A stretch of 17,465 nucleotides of DNA from Alg239-R122 sp041746135 (GTDB lineage: Bacteria; Pseudomonadota; Alphaproteobacteria; Sphingomonadales; Sphingomonadaceae), in NCBI GenBank assembly GCA_041746135.1, contig JBGTHQ010000029.1, forward strand, positions 1 through 17,465, in the 5' to 3' direction. This document shows, piece after piece, positions 7,853 through 14,635 of this stretch. Position 1 is the stretch's first letter; each line of letters opens with the position of its first letter. Both the position numbers and the translations under genes were made by a program. Below the pieces are notes generated by a model. It saw nothing but the letters and a program-made list of their open reading frames with translations. It had not been told where the DNA came from and made no database searches.

Positions 7853-7895
7853 AGTGGGGCAACACCATAATTAACCTAAAGCAAGGAATTTCCGC

Positions 7896-9278
7896 ATGAG
7901 TGACGCACTGAAAACAATCGATCCCACCACCGGCAAAGCCCTGAAAAGCTATCCCATGATGACTGACGGCGAACGCGATCAGGTCATTACCGACAGCCAT
8001 GCCGCATTCCTGAAATGGCGGATGGAAACCCCTGAAGCGCGCGCCAAGGTTATCAAGGCGATCGGACAGGGACTGCGCGGCAATAAGGACGAGCTGGCCA
8101 AGCTGATGACGCAGGAAATGGGCAAGCTGCTCAAGCAGAGCGAGCAGGAAGTCGATCTGGTCGCCGGAATTTGCGATTGGACCGCGGCCAACGGCCCCGA
8201 CAATCTGAAAGACGAACACCGCGAACTGCCACAAGGGCAGGGCAAAGGCATTATTACCTACGCGCCGATGGGCGTGATTTACGGCATCCAGCCATGGAAT
8301 TATCCGGCTTATCAGGTGGTGCGCTATTCGATCGCCAATCTGATGGCGGGCAATTCGGTGCTGCTCAAACATGCCGAAAATGTCACCGGCACCGGGCTGT
8401 TGCTCGAGAAAATCTACCGCGAGGCCGGTCTGCCCGAAAACTTGTTCCGCGTGCTGAAAATCAGCCATGACCAGTCCGATGCCGTGATCGAGCATGATTT
8501 GATCCGCGGCGTTACGTTGACCGGAAGCCCGACCGCGGGTGAGGCGATCGGCGAACTGGCGGGCAGGAACCTCAAGAAAACCGTGCTCGAACTCGGCTCG
8601 AACGACGCCTATATCGTGCTCGAGGACGCCGATATGGAAAAGGCGGTCAAGATGTGCGTGATGGGCCGTGTCTATAATAACGGCGAAACCTGCATTGCGG
8701 CCAAACGCTTCGTCGTGGTCGACGCGGTTTATGATGAGTTCAAGGAAAAGTTTGTCGAAGCGATGAAAGCCGTCAATATCGGCGATCCGACCGACAAAGA
8801 TTCCAAAATGGGTCCGATGGCGCGCGAAGATCTGCGCGATGTCCTGCACGAACAAGTCGAGCAAAGCGTCAAGAACGGTGCCGAAATCCTGTGCGGCGGA
8901 GAGGTGCCCGACCGCGATGGCTGGTATTACCCCGCCACCGTGCTCGGCAATGTCACACCCGGACAGCCTGCCTATGACGATGAGCTATTCGGCCCGGTCG
9001 CTGCGCTGATCCACGCCAAGGATGCAGACGATGCGATGCGGATCGCCAATGACAGCCGCTTTGGCCTGGGCGGCGGGATCATGAGCGAGAATATCGAGCG
9101 TGCGACCGAACTGGCGCAGAAACATTTCGACACCGGCATGGTGTTCATCAACGGCTTCGGTCTTGCCGTGCCCAACATGCCGTTCGGCGGCGTCAAGGAT
9201 TCGGGCTATGGCCGCGAACATGGCGGTTTCGGCATGATGGAATTCGTCAATGTGAAAGCGGTGATGATCCAGGGTTAA
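7896..9278 (+). CDS. NAD(P)-dependent aldehyde dehydrogenase, Sad/YneI (succinate-semialdehyde) type
   Basis: This enzyme oxidises an aldehyde to its acid in the cytoplasm; the closest remembered family is E. coli Sad (YneI), which acts on succinate semialdehyde. At 460 residues it has the short length of that group. Catalytic residues are visible: N135 in QPWNYP, general base E232 in VLELGSND, and nucleophile C266 in NNGETCIAAKR. The C-terminal block FGGVKDSGYGREHGGFG is typical of the superfamily. ATG 7896 is preceded by AAGGAATTTCCGC, a good ribosome-binding site. It is monocistronic, expressed from an EcfG-type motif divergent from the reductase, and ends in a terminator that overlaps the facing tetR-like gene. 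The exact substrate is inferred from similarity only. Confidence 0.92.
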   Translation: MSDALKTIDPTTGKALKSYPMMTDGERDQVITDSHAAFLKWRMETPEARAKVIKAIGQGLRGNKDELAKLMTQEMGKLLKQSEQEVDLVAGICDWTAANGPDNLKDEHRELPQGQGKGIITYAPMGVIYGIQPWNYPAYQVVRYSIANLMAGNSVLLKHAENVTGTGLLLEKIYREAGLPENLFRVLKISHDQSDAVIEHDLIRGVTLTGSPTAGEAIGELAGRNLKKTVLELGSNDAYIVLEDADMEKAVKMCVMGRVYNNGETCIAAKRFVVVDAVYDEFKEKFVEAMKAVNIGDPTDKDSKMGPMAREDLRDVLHEQVEQSVKNGAEILCGGEVPDRDGWYYPATVLGNVTPGQPAYDDELFGPVAALIHAKDADDAMRIANDSRFGLGGGIMSENIERATELAQKHFDTGMVFINGFGLAVPNMPFGGVKDSGYGREHGGFGMMEFVNVKAVMIQG

Positions 9279-9303
9279 GCCTTTAGATCATATGATATAG
9301 AAT

Positions 9304-9338
9304 ATAGCGGGTTGGCTTTCGGGTCAGCCCGCTATTTT
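9304..9338. terminator. Bidirectional terminator shared by convergent genes
   Basis: A 13-bp stem (9304-9316 with 9323-9335, two G-T pairs) with loop TTTCGG is followed by TTTTCATTTT. It ends the aldehyde dehydrogenase transcript. The facing TetR-family gene has its stop codon inside the stem (9324-9326). Confidence 0.8.
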
Positions 9339-9983
9339 CATTTTCGGCATCGGCTGTGTCGCGCGGTCATTGTCGGCCAGCGGCGTATCGGGTTTGTGCA
9401 AGCCTGCAAATATCGTATCGATCACCGTGGCCAGCCGCGCCCGGTCGGCACTGTGCATCAGCATCATCATAACGTCGGGGTTGCAGAACGGCTGCACCAT
9501 CAGGTTGATGAGCGAGACGGTCTCGTCGATTTCCAGCCCGCGAAAATGCCCTTCCTCCATCGCCTGCGCTATGATCATCGCCTGATAATGGTCGGCCAGA
9601 TCGATATAGCCGCGCACGACCTCGATATGCTGCTGCCCCAGTTGCATATAGGCGGCGAACATTGCGGGATCGCTTTCGTACCGCTGGCGCATGATATCGA
9701 GCCGGTCGGCGAAAAACGCATACATCTTGCCGTGCGCGGGCAGGTCGGACGCAACGACGTTTTCCATGATGACGTGCAGCTCCTCGAACCAGCGCCCGGC
9801 CATCGCTTCGGCCAGCTCGTCCTTGTTCGCGAAAAAGCGGTAGACATTGGATTGCGACATGCCGGCCGCCTGCGCGATGTCGGTCATGGTAAAATCGACC
9901 GCCCCGCGCTCGCGGATCATATCCTCGCAAATTTCCAGCAGCCCGGACTTGGTGGCATCGATATCGACCGGAGGGCGGGGCAT
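9324..9983 (-). CDS. TetR/AcrR-family transcriptional regulator
   Basis: This 219-residue DNA-binding repressor has an N-terminal helix-turn-helix at about residues 31-57 (FTMTDIAQAAGMSQSNVYRF, then FANKDEL), the diagnostic TetR pattern. The remainder is a helical ligand-binding domain with no recognisable ligand signature and a charged C-terminal tail. Start ATG 9983 follows a short AGGACC-like sequence. The gene is convergent with the aldehyde dehydrogenase and has its own AT-rich promoter region, in which AACGGAAATT recurs; this is a likely self-regulatory operator. No obvious target transporter lies next to it, so its regulon is unknown. Confidence 0.92.
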   Translation of the reverse strand: MPRPPVDIDATKSGLLEICEDMIRERGAVDFTMTDIAQAAGMSQSNVYRFFANKDELAEAMAGRWFEELHVIMENVVASDLPAHGKMYAFFADRLDIMRQRYESDPAMFAAYMQLGQQHIEVVRGYIDLADHYQAMIIAQAMEEGHFRGLEIDETVSLINLMVQPFCNPDVMMMLMHSADRARLATVIDTIFAGLHKPDTPLADNDRATQPMPKMKIAG

Positions 9984-10025
9984 GGCAGGTCCTTTACGAT
10001 GAGAGCCCGCCGATATTATGATAAA

Positions 10026-10114
10026 AACGGAAATTTATCAATAACGGAATGGAGCGAAAACTCGAGATGGCTGGCATACATCCGATCGGTAGTATTATAG
10101 TGCCAATTTCCGTT
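10026..10114. promoter_or_regulatory. Repeated AACGGAA motifs upstream of the TetR-family gene
   Basis: AACGGAAATT at 10026-10035 is matched by its exact reverse complement AATTTCCGTT at 10105-10114. A further AACGGAA lies at 10043-10049, 17 bases from the first. The block is 43 to 130 bases upstream of the regulator's start and in front of the end of the next gene. It may be the operator for the TetR protein, perhaps allowing DNA looping. Confidence 0.4.
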
Positions 10115-10139
10115 GTTGGGTAAGAAACAGAAGTTTAGG

Positions 10140-10526
10140 TTAGGTATCTCGTACCCATGCTGTTTTAACGCGATTATTGTTCCAGCGAACCTCTATAATC
10201 CAAATATCCATGAAGCTTGGACACAGGTGCCAATCGCTCGTCAATGTGTCCATATTTTCATGTTCCGGCTCTCCAAGAAGGCGGATAAGGTTGCTTCGCG
10301 TCCTTCCGACAATCCCAACTCTCAGCTGAAGATCCGCTACCATCGCACATCGAGCCTTGCTCCATGTGTCAGCAGTCTTCCAGCGTTCGGAATTAAAGAA
10401 ACGTGGAAAGGTTTCGGTATACGGCCCACCCGCAATGTAAGCCACAGGTATAAGAACAAAAACTAAAAGCATGGCGGCGCAACCTAGGGCGCGGTTTTTC
10501 ACACTCATATTATAGGTCATTCGCAT
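10140..10526 (-). CDS. Small hypothetical protein with N-terminal membrane anchor or signal
   Basis: The 128-residue product starts with a short basic stretch and one hydrophobic helix (about residues 15-33, AAMLLVFVLIPVAYIAGG). A soluble region follows with DLQLRVGIVGRTRSNLIRLL and GEPEH, resembling the small periplasmic hypothetical proteins in which a short 'G-hTR-hhhLLGEP' helix-turn precedes beta strands. I know no function for this family. Starts at 10526, 10520 and 10508 are in frame, none with a clear Shine-Dalgarno; 10508 would give 122 residues. The gene is noticeably AT-richer than its neighbours, suggesting a different history. A 7-bp inverted repeat lies right at its upstream edge. 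The overlapping plus-strand frame is regarded as a shadow. Confidence 0.6.
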   Translation of the reverse strand: MRMTYNMSVKNRALGCAAMLLVFVLIPVAYIAGGPYTETFPRFFNSERWKTADTWSKARCAMVADLQLRVGIVGRTRSNLIRLLGEPEHENMDTLTSDWHLCPSFMDIWIIEVRWNNNRVKTAWVRDT

Positions 10527-10528
10527 AC

Positions 10529-10559
10529 CAGTAGCAGCTATTACACTCTATCGCTACTG
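10529..10559. promoter_or_regulatory. Inverted repeat CAGTAGC / GCTACTG
   Basis: CAGTAGC (10529-10535) and GCTACTG (10553-10559) form a perfect 7-bp inverted repeat with a 17-base interior, between the end of ygfZ and the start of the small hypothetical gene. It could be an operator of the latter or a weak hairpin after ygfZ. There is no T-run, so it is not a clear terminator. Confidence 0.25.
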
Positions 10560-10602
10560 ACTCCTTAGCGGCCACCATCCACCTGTACAGCGCCCACCCA
10601 AA

Positions 10603-11340
10603 TCACCCGAGCGCCGCGCGTAGCCATTCCGGCGCTTGTCCCGCATCTATAGCATCCACGCGGCGGTGTTCGACCGACAGGCCGAGCTCGGGATAGGCGA
10701 TGCGCTGGCGTTTTTCGTCGGCCTGGTCCAGCGGCACCACCACCATGCGGCGGTTGACCTTTTGCCGGTAGTTCATCCGCGCGGTATTTTCCTGCCCGAC
10801 GTAACAGCCTTTGGTAAAGCTCACGCCGTTCAGCTCGGCGGCATTGCATTCGAGCCACAGCGTCTTGTCCTGCCCCAGTTCGGCCTGCCCCTCGGTCACG
10901 CCGAGCGACAGGCGGTGGGCGTGATAGGCGGCATCGGCGCTGTTTGCAGGATCGGGGGAAAGCCAGCGTTTGCCCAGCGCGGGCAGGCGCGGGTCTTGCA
11001 CGCCTTCATCGCCCTCAGCCGCCCAGTGCACCGACAGGCTATCGTCGCGCGCAATCGCGATCTTGCGGCGCAGGCGATAGAGCGTGAGCCGTTTGGCCAG
11101 CGCATCGGCCACATCCGCTTCGCAATCGACCAGTATGTCCTGCGGCCCTTCTGCCCACAGGATAAAATCGTACAGCGCCTTGCCCTGCGCGCTCAGCAAC
11201 GCGGCCCATTGCGGCGCCTCGGGCTGCACCGCGCTCATATCCTGTGTGACGAGCCCCTGCAAAAAGGCGCGCACGTCTTCGCTTTCGTCGGCCGGCGAAA
11301 TTCTGATCAGGGCGCGGGTTAATTGGGTGGCATTGGTCAT
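10603..11340 (-). CDS. ygfZ: YgfZ/GcvT-type folate-binding protein for iron-sulfur cluster assembly
   Basis: YgfZ (IBA57 family) is a tetrahydrofolate-binding protein that helps repair or assemble [4Fe-4S] clusters, for example in radical-SAM enzymes. The 245-residue product carries the family signature KGCYVGQENTAR (177-188) with the conserved C179, and an N-terminal GcvT-like fold (about 1-130). The start was placed at ATG 11340 (MTNATQL). The frame stays open to 11628, but the extra 96 codons read through an intergenic palindromic repeat and the divergent pyrC. No clear Shine-Dalgarno precedes 11340. Its function fits with the iron-sulfur enzyme aconitase in the same window, although they are not co-transcribed. 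Confidence 0.93.
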   Translation of the reverse strand: MTNATQLTRALIRISPADESEDVRAFLQGLVTQDMSAVQPEAPQWAALLSAQGKALYDFILWAEGPQDILVDCEADVADALAKRLTLYRLRRKIAIARDDSLSVHWAAEGDEGVQDPRLPALGKRWLSPDPANSADAAYHAHRLSLGVTEGQAELGQDKTLWLECNAAELNGVSFTKGCYVGQENTARMNYRQKVNRRMVVVPLDQADEKRQRIAYPELGLSVEHRRVDAIDAGQAPEWLRAALG

Positions 11341-11390
11341 GGGGATTAGGTGGCGCAGATGGAGTGCGGTTTCAAGTATGGATAAAAAGC

Positions 11391-11493
11391 CCTTCCCATT
11401 CAGGGCAGGGGTTGGGGTGGGGAATGAAATCGGATATGGAGCATGAAGTTTGGCCGCAAACCCACCCCCGGCCCCTCCCCTAAAGGGGAGGGG
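11391..11493. repeat. Pair of inverted CCCACCCC...CCCTNCCC repeats between ygfZ and pyrC
   Basis: The block 11391-11421, read on the minus strand, resembles 11461-11491 on the plus strand. Both start CCCACCCC, continue with CCCCT(G/C)CCCT and end in a GGGAAGG- or GGGGAGG-like arm. The second copy is a strong hairpin, CCCCTCCCC (11472-11480) with GGGGAGGGG (11485-11493). Such paired palindromes are common in intergenic DNA of sphingomonads. The right arm runs into the ribosome-binding site of pyrC. Confidence 0.6.
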
Positions 11494-11503
11494 GGAGAAT
11501 GAC

Positions 11504-12544
11504 ATGACCGACACCATCACCATCCGCCGCCCCGACGACTGGCACGTGCATCTGCGCGATGGCGATATGTTGGATGCCGTGGCGAGATATACTGCGCGGC
11601 AATTTGCCCGCGCCATCGTGATGCCCAACCTGTCGCCGCCGGTGACGAGCGCCGCGGCCGCCTCGGCCTATCGCGACCGGATCATGGCGGCGGTGCCGGA
11701 CCATCCGGACTTTACGCCGCTGATGACCTGCTATCTGACCGACGGCACCGATGCGGACGATCTGGCGGCGGGCCATGCCGATGGCATTTTCACCGCGGCC
11801 AAGCTCTATCCCGCGGGCGCCACCACCAACAGCGCGCATGGCGTAAGCGACGTGGCCCAGATCATGCCCGTGCTCGAGCGGATGGCCGATATCGGCATGC
11901 CGCTACTGATCCACGGCGAAGTCACCGACAGCGATGTCGATATTTTCGACCGCGAGGCGGTGTTTATCGAACGCACGCTTGCGGGCCTTGTGCGCGATCT
12001 GCCGCAGCTGAAAATCGTGCTCGAACATATCACGACATCACAGGCGGTCCAGTTCGTAGCCGATGCCGGTGCGAATGTCGCCGCGACGATTACGCCGCAG
12101 CATCTGCATATCAACCGCAATGCGATGCTGGTCGGCGGCATCCGCCCGCATGCCTACTGCCTGCCCGTCGCCAAGCGCGAAGCGCACCGGCTGGCGCTGC
12201 GCGGCGCAGCGATATCGGGTTCGCCCAAATTCTTCCTCGGCACCGACAGTGCGCCGCACATGATCGAAGCCAAGGAATCCGCCTGCGGCTGCGCGGGCAT
12301 ATTCAATGCGCCCTATGCACTCGAAAGCTATGCCGCCGTGTTCGACGCGGAAAATGCGCTGGACAGGCTCGAGGGCTTTGCCTCCGAACACGGTCCGCGT
12401 TTCTATGGCCTGCCGCTCAATGACGGCACGGTCACGCTCGAGCGCGGGGCGGTGCAAGTGCCCGCCAGTCTCGATGGCGCGGGCACGCGGATCGTGCCTT
12501 TCCATGCGGGAGAGGAATTGGGCTGGCGGATTAAAGGCTCGTAA
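11504..12544 (+). CDS. pyrC: Dihydroorotase
   Basis: PyrC closes N-carbamoyl-aspartate to dihydroorotate in pyrimidine synthesis. At 346 residues it matches the E. coli-type (class II) enzyme. The binuclear zinc ligands are visible: H14 and H16 in DWHVHLRDG, the carboxylated lysine K100 in AAKLYPAGATTNS, H137 in LIHGEV, H175 in LEHITT and D248 in GTDSAPH. Each sits two residues earlier than in the E. coli enzyme. Start ATG 11504 has GGGGGAG (11491-11497) six bases upstream. The frame is open for 18 codons further up, but those lie in the palindromic repeat. It is divergent from ygfZ and converges on rarD with only 18 bases between the two stop codons and no evident terminator. Confidence 0.96.
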   Translation: MTDTITIRRPDDWHVHLRDGDMLDAVARYTARQFARAIVMPNLSPPVTSAAAASAYRDRIMAAVPDHPDFTPLMTCYLTDGTDADDLAAGHADGIFTAAKLYPAGATTNSAHGVSDVAQIMPVLERMADIGMPLLIHGEVTDSDVDIFDREAVFIERTLAGLVRDLPQLKIVLEHITTSQAVQFVADAGANVAATITPQHLHINRNAMLVGGIRPHAYCLPVAKREAHRLALRGAAISGSPKFFLGTDSAPHMIEAKESACGCAGIFNAPYALESYAAVFDAENALDRLEGFASEHGPRFYGLPLNDGTVTLERGAVQVPASLDGAGTRIVPFHAGEELGWRIKGS

Positions 12545-12562
12545 AATGTTCCGCTATGGTGG

Positions 12563-13471
12563 TCAAGCCGGCTGTGCGATGCGGCGCGAGCGGATCCAGC
12601 CATTGGCCGAATAGATGATCAGGCTGGTCCAGATCAGGCCGAAACAGACGAGGTGCGCCCAGGTCAGCGCCTCGTGATAGACGAACACGCCGAGCAGGAA
12701 CTGGATCGTCGGGCCTATATACTGGACGAAACCCAAAGTGGCGAGCGTCAGTTTCTTGGCGGCGGCGGCGAACAGCAGCAACGGTACCGCGGTAATCGCG
12801 CCGCCCGCGATCAAAAGCATATCGGTGCGCGTGTCGAACCCGAAACCGGGGCTGGCATCGTACACCCATGCCCATGCGGCAAAACCGGCAGCAAGCGGGA
12901 AGAGCAGGGTAGTTTCGACCGTCAGCCCGGGGATCGATCCCACCGGCGCGACTTTGCGCACCAGCCCGTACAACCCGAAACTGAGCGCGAGCGCGAAGCT
13001 GATCCAGATCGTGGCGAGCGTTTCGACCGCCAGCACCGATACGCCGATGGCGGCAAGCGCGACGCACAGCCATTGCACGGGCCGCAATTTCTCGCCCAGA
13101 AAGACCGAGCCGAGCACCACGTTGAGCAATGGGTTGAGATAATAGCCGAGACTCGCCGCCAGAATCTGGTCTTGATAGATCGCCCAGATATAAATGAGCC
13201 AGTTGGCGGCGATCAGGAACGAGCTTAAGAACAGCATGGCGCGCGTACGCGGGTTCGCCAGCGCGGCGCGATATTCGCCCATGCGTCCAACGGCCCACAA
13301 TACCACCAGCAACATGCCGACCGACCAGACGATCCGGTGCGACACGACTTCGAGCGCGGAGACGTGCTGCAACTGTTTGAAAAACAGCGGCATGAAGCCC
13401 CAGATCGCATAGGTGATGACCGCCTGGATCAGGCCGGATTTGGAGGATGTGGGAGCGGAGGCGGCTGTCAT
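12563..13471 (-). CDS. rarD: EamA/DMT-family transporter RarD
   Basis: This 302-residue integral membrane protein has about ten hydrophobic helices in two EamA-like halves. RarD hallmarks include an N-terminal GLIQAVITYAIWGFMPLFFK, then VVSHRIVWS, ANWLIYIWAI, ASLGYYLNPLLNVVLG, and a second-half LGFVQYIGPTIQFLLGVFVY. Family members are inner-membrane permeases of the drug/metabolite superfamily; the substrate is not established (the name comes from chloramphenicol sensitivity). The start ATG 13471 lies 10 bases after the stop of a small membrane-protein gene on the same strand, so the two are probably one operon. Confidence 0.94.
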   Translation of the reverse strand: MTAASAPTSSKSGLIQAVITYAIWGFMPLFFKQLQHVSALEVVSHRIVWSVGMLLVVLWAVGRMGEYRAALANPRTRAMLFLSSFLIAANWLIYIWAIYQDQILAASLGYYLNPLLNVVLGSVFLGEKLRPVQWLCVALAAIGVSVLAVETLATIWISFALALSFGLYGLVRKVAPVGSIPGLTVETTLLFPLAAGFAAWAWVYDASPGFGFDTRTDMLLIAGGAITAVPLLLFAAAAKKLTLATLGFVQYIGPTIQFLLGVFVYHEALTWAHLVCFGLIWTSLIIYSANGWIRSRRIAQPA

Positions 13472-13481
13472 GCCGCCGCGT

Positions 13482-13703
13482 CTAGATGATGCCGCCGCCT
13501 AAAGATAGCCGGACAATGCCCACAATCAGCGCAAGCAGACAGATATTGCGTCCGGTATTCGATTTCGAGACCAGACCGAAGATTAGCCCGATCACCGAAA
13601 AGGGAATAATCAGCCAGTTGGCCCAGCCGAGCAGAGGAATGAAAGCAATCGCGGTGAACATAAGCGCGATCACGCCGATCATGATAGAAAGTAAATTGGC
13701 CAT
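13482..13703 (-). CDS. Small hydrophobic membrane protein (73 aa)
   Basis: The product is almost entirely hydrophobic: helices at about residues 4-26 and 28-45, then a short basic loop (SKSNTGRN), a third helix at about 53-68 and a Gly-rich end (GGGII). It is probably an inner-membrane protein with three helices. I do not recognise a family with known function. It lies immediately upstream of rarD on the same strand (10-base gap) and is likely co-transcribed. No Shine-Dalgarno precedes the ATG at 13703. Instead a perfect TATAAT ends only four bases before it, which suggests leaderless translation. Confidence 0.7.
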   Translation of the reverse strand: MANLLSIMIGVIALMFTAIAFIPLLGWANWLIIPFSVIGLIFGLVSKSNTGRNICLLALIVGIVRLSLGGGII

Positions 13704-13707
13704 GTGT

Positions 13708-13738
13708 ATTATATCGGCAAGTCAGCGGGAAAATGCAA
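13708..13738 (-). promoter_or_regulatory. Candidate promoter with TATAAT four bases before the ATG
   Basis: On the minus strand TATAAT occupies 13713-13708 and a TTGCAT (13738-13733) lies 19 bases further up. The -10 match is perfect but the spacing is long. A start seven or so bases after the -10 would fall at or just inside the ATG at 13703. Confidence 0.4.
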
Positions 13739-13812
13739 GTGCCAATGGCGCAATTTGGGATAGCGCGCATGAATTTTATCCGCGTGTTATGGCACGCTTG
13801 CATAAACTTACT

Positions 13813-13887
13813 CGGCTCGTCGCAAAAATGCGCAATCTGTCGGATCGGTTGCCGAATGTTCAGCTAACCTTGGTTATTTATGAACAT
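13813..13887 (+). promoter_or_regulatory. Conserved promoter block of the first glycine-zipper gene
   Basis: The block begins with CGGCTCGTCGCAAAA (13813-13827) and ends with TTATTTATGAACAT (13874-13887). A TAACC-TT-GGTTA dyad (13865-13876) sits near the end. The second glycine-zipper gene has the same two end motifs at nearly the same spacing (60 versus 61 bases), so the region was duplicated and conserved. Confidence 0.5.
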
Positions 13888-13914
13888 AGTTAATCATCGG
13901 ATAGGAGAAAGACC

Positions 13915-14415
13915 ATGAAACACAGATTTTTTGCGATTGCTTCCGCACCGCTGGCGCTCGGCACGCTGGCCCTCGCGGCACCCGCTGTGGCAGCGGCGCC
14001 GGTTTCGTCCTCCGCCGGGGCGGGCATGACTCAGTCCGCAACCTATTTGCCTTTTGACGCCCATGACGAGGGCGCAGTCAACCATGGCCGCAAGAAATAC
14101 AAGAAACGCAAACATAACTCCTATGGCAGCGGCGATGACGACCGGTATTATAACGCGCGCTATGACAATGACAGATACGACCGTGACCAATATGTGCGCG
14201 CCGACACGCAAATCTGGCGCGACCGCCGCGATGGGCGCACTTATTGTCGCCGCGACGACGGCACCACCGGTCTGCTGATCGGCGCCGGAGTCGGCGGCCT
14301 GATCGGCAACGAGATAGCGGGCCGGGGCGACCGCACATTGGGCACGATATTGGGTGCGGCGGGCGGTGCCATATTGGGCCGCACAATCGACCGCGGCAAT
14401 TACCGCTGCCGCTGA
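13915..14415 (+). CDS. Glycine-zipper 2TM envelope protein, copy 1
   Basis: This 166-residue exported protein has an N-terminal signal peptide (1-27, MKHRFFAIAS to APAVAA), a Lys-rich patch (59-66), and a short Asp/Arg/Tyr-rich linker (about 73-93). A glycine-zipper domain follows (about 118-158, GLLIGAGVGGLIGNEIAGRG then LGTILGAAGGAILGRTIDRG), as in the Rick_17kDa/Gly-zipper_2TM group. The zipper probably packs in or against a membrane. Two cysteines bracket it (C111 in TYCRRDD and C165 near the end). There is no lipobox, unlike Rickettsia 17-kDa antigens. GGAGAAAG upstream of ATG 13915 is a good ribosome-binding site. It is followed by its own terminator and then by a paralogue. Function is unknown beyond an envelope role. 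Confidence 0.88.
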   Translation: MKHRFFAIASAPLALGTLALAAPAVAAAPVSSSAGAGMTQSATYLPFDAHDEGAVNHGRKKYKKRKHNSYGSGDDDRYYNARYDNDRYDRDQYVRADTQIWRDRRDGRTYCRRDDGTTGLLIGAGVGGLIGNEIAGRGDRTLGTILGAAGGAILGRTIDRGNYRCR

Positions 14416-14434
14416 TCGTATCTGCAAATCCAGG

Positions 14435-14467
14435 GCCGATGCCGGCATGTTCCGGCGTCGGCTTTTT
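14435..14467 (+). terminator. Intrinsic terminator after glycine-zipper copy 1
   Basis: GCCGATGCCGG (14435-14445) pairs with CCGGCGTCGGC (14452-14462) over 11 positions (one G-T) around loop CATGTT, and is followed by five T residues (14463-14467). Confidence 0.85.
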
Positions 14468-14513
14468 GCGTGGATTGGCTATCAGATCCAAATAGATTGC
14501 GAACTTTTTTGAA

Positions 14514-14587
14514 CGGTTCGTCGCAAAAGGCGATTTCTTACGAATTGGTTATTAACCGTTCATATTAACTACGCTATTTATGAACAT
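14514..14587 (+). promoter_or_regulatory. Conserved promoter block of the second glycine-zipper gene
   Basis: CGGTTCGTCGCAAAA (14514-14528) and CTATTTATGAACAT (14574-14587) mirror the motifs upstream of copy 1. A GGTTA-T-TAACC dyad (14547-14557) lies between them. The leader from the block to the ATG is longer than in copy 1 (48 versus 27 bases). Confidence 0.5.
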
Positions 14588-14635
14588 GCAGCCACCCACC
14601 GCTCACTGCACCGGTCCAGTATTTTGGAGAATGTT

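Noticed and set aside
6759..7874. A 371-codon plus-strand frame over the reductase gene
   Set aside because: It is a shadow of the well-supported reductase on the other strand and runs through the promoter region.
9312..10100. A 262-codon plus-strand frame over the TetR-family gene
   Set aside because: It is antisense to a clear TetR helix-turn-helix gene and has no recognisable features.
10113..10466. A 117-codon plus-strand frame opposite the small hypothetical gene
   Set aside because: The minus-strand frame has a membrane segment and a protein-like soluble region; this one has neither, and no ribosome-binding site.
13861..14570. Possible CtrA sites (TTAA-type motifs) near the glycine-zipper genes
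   Set aside because: No TTAA-N7-TTAA with correct spacing was found; the TAACC/GGTTA dyads do not fit the consensus.
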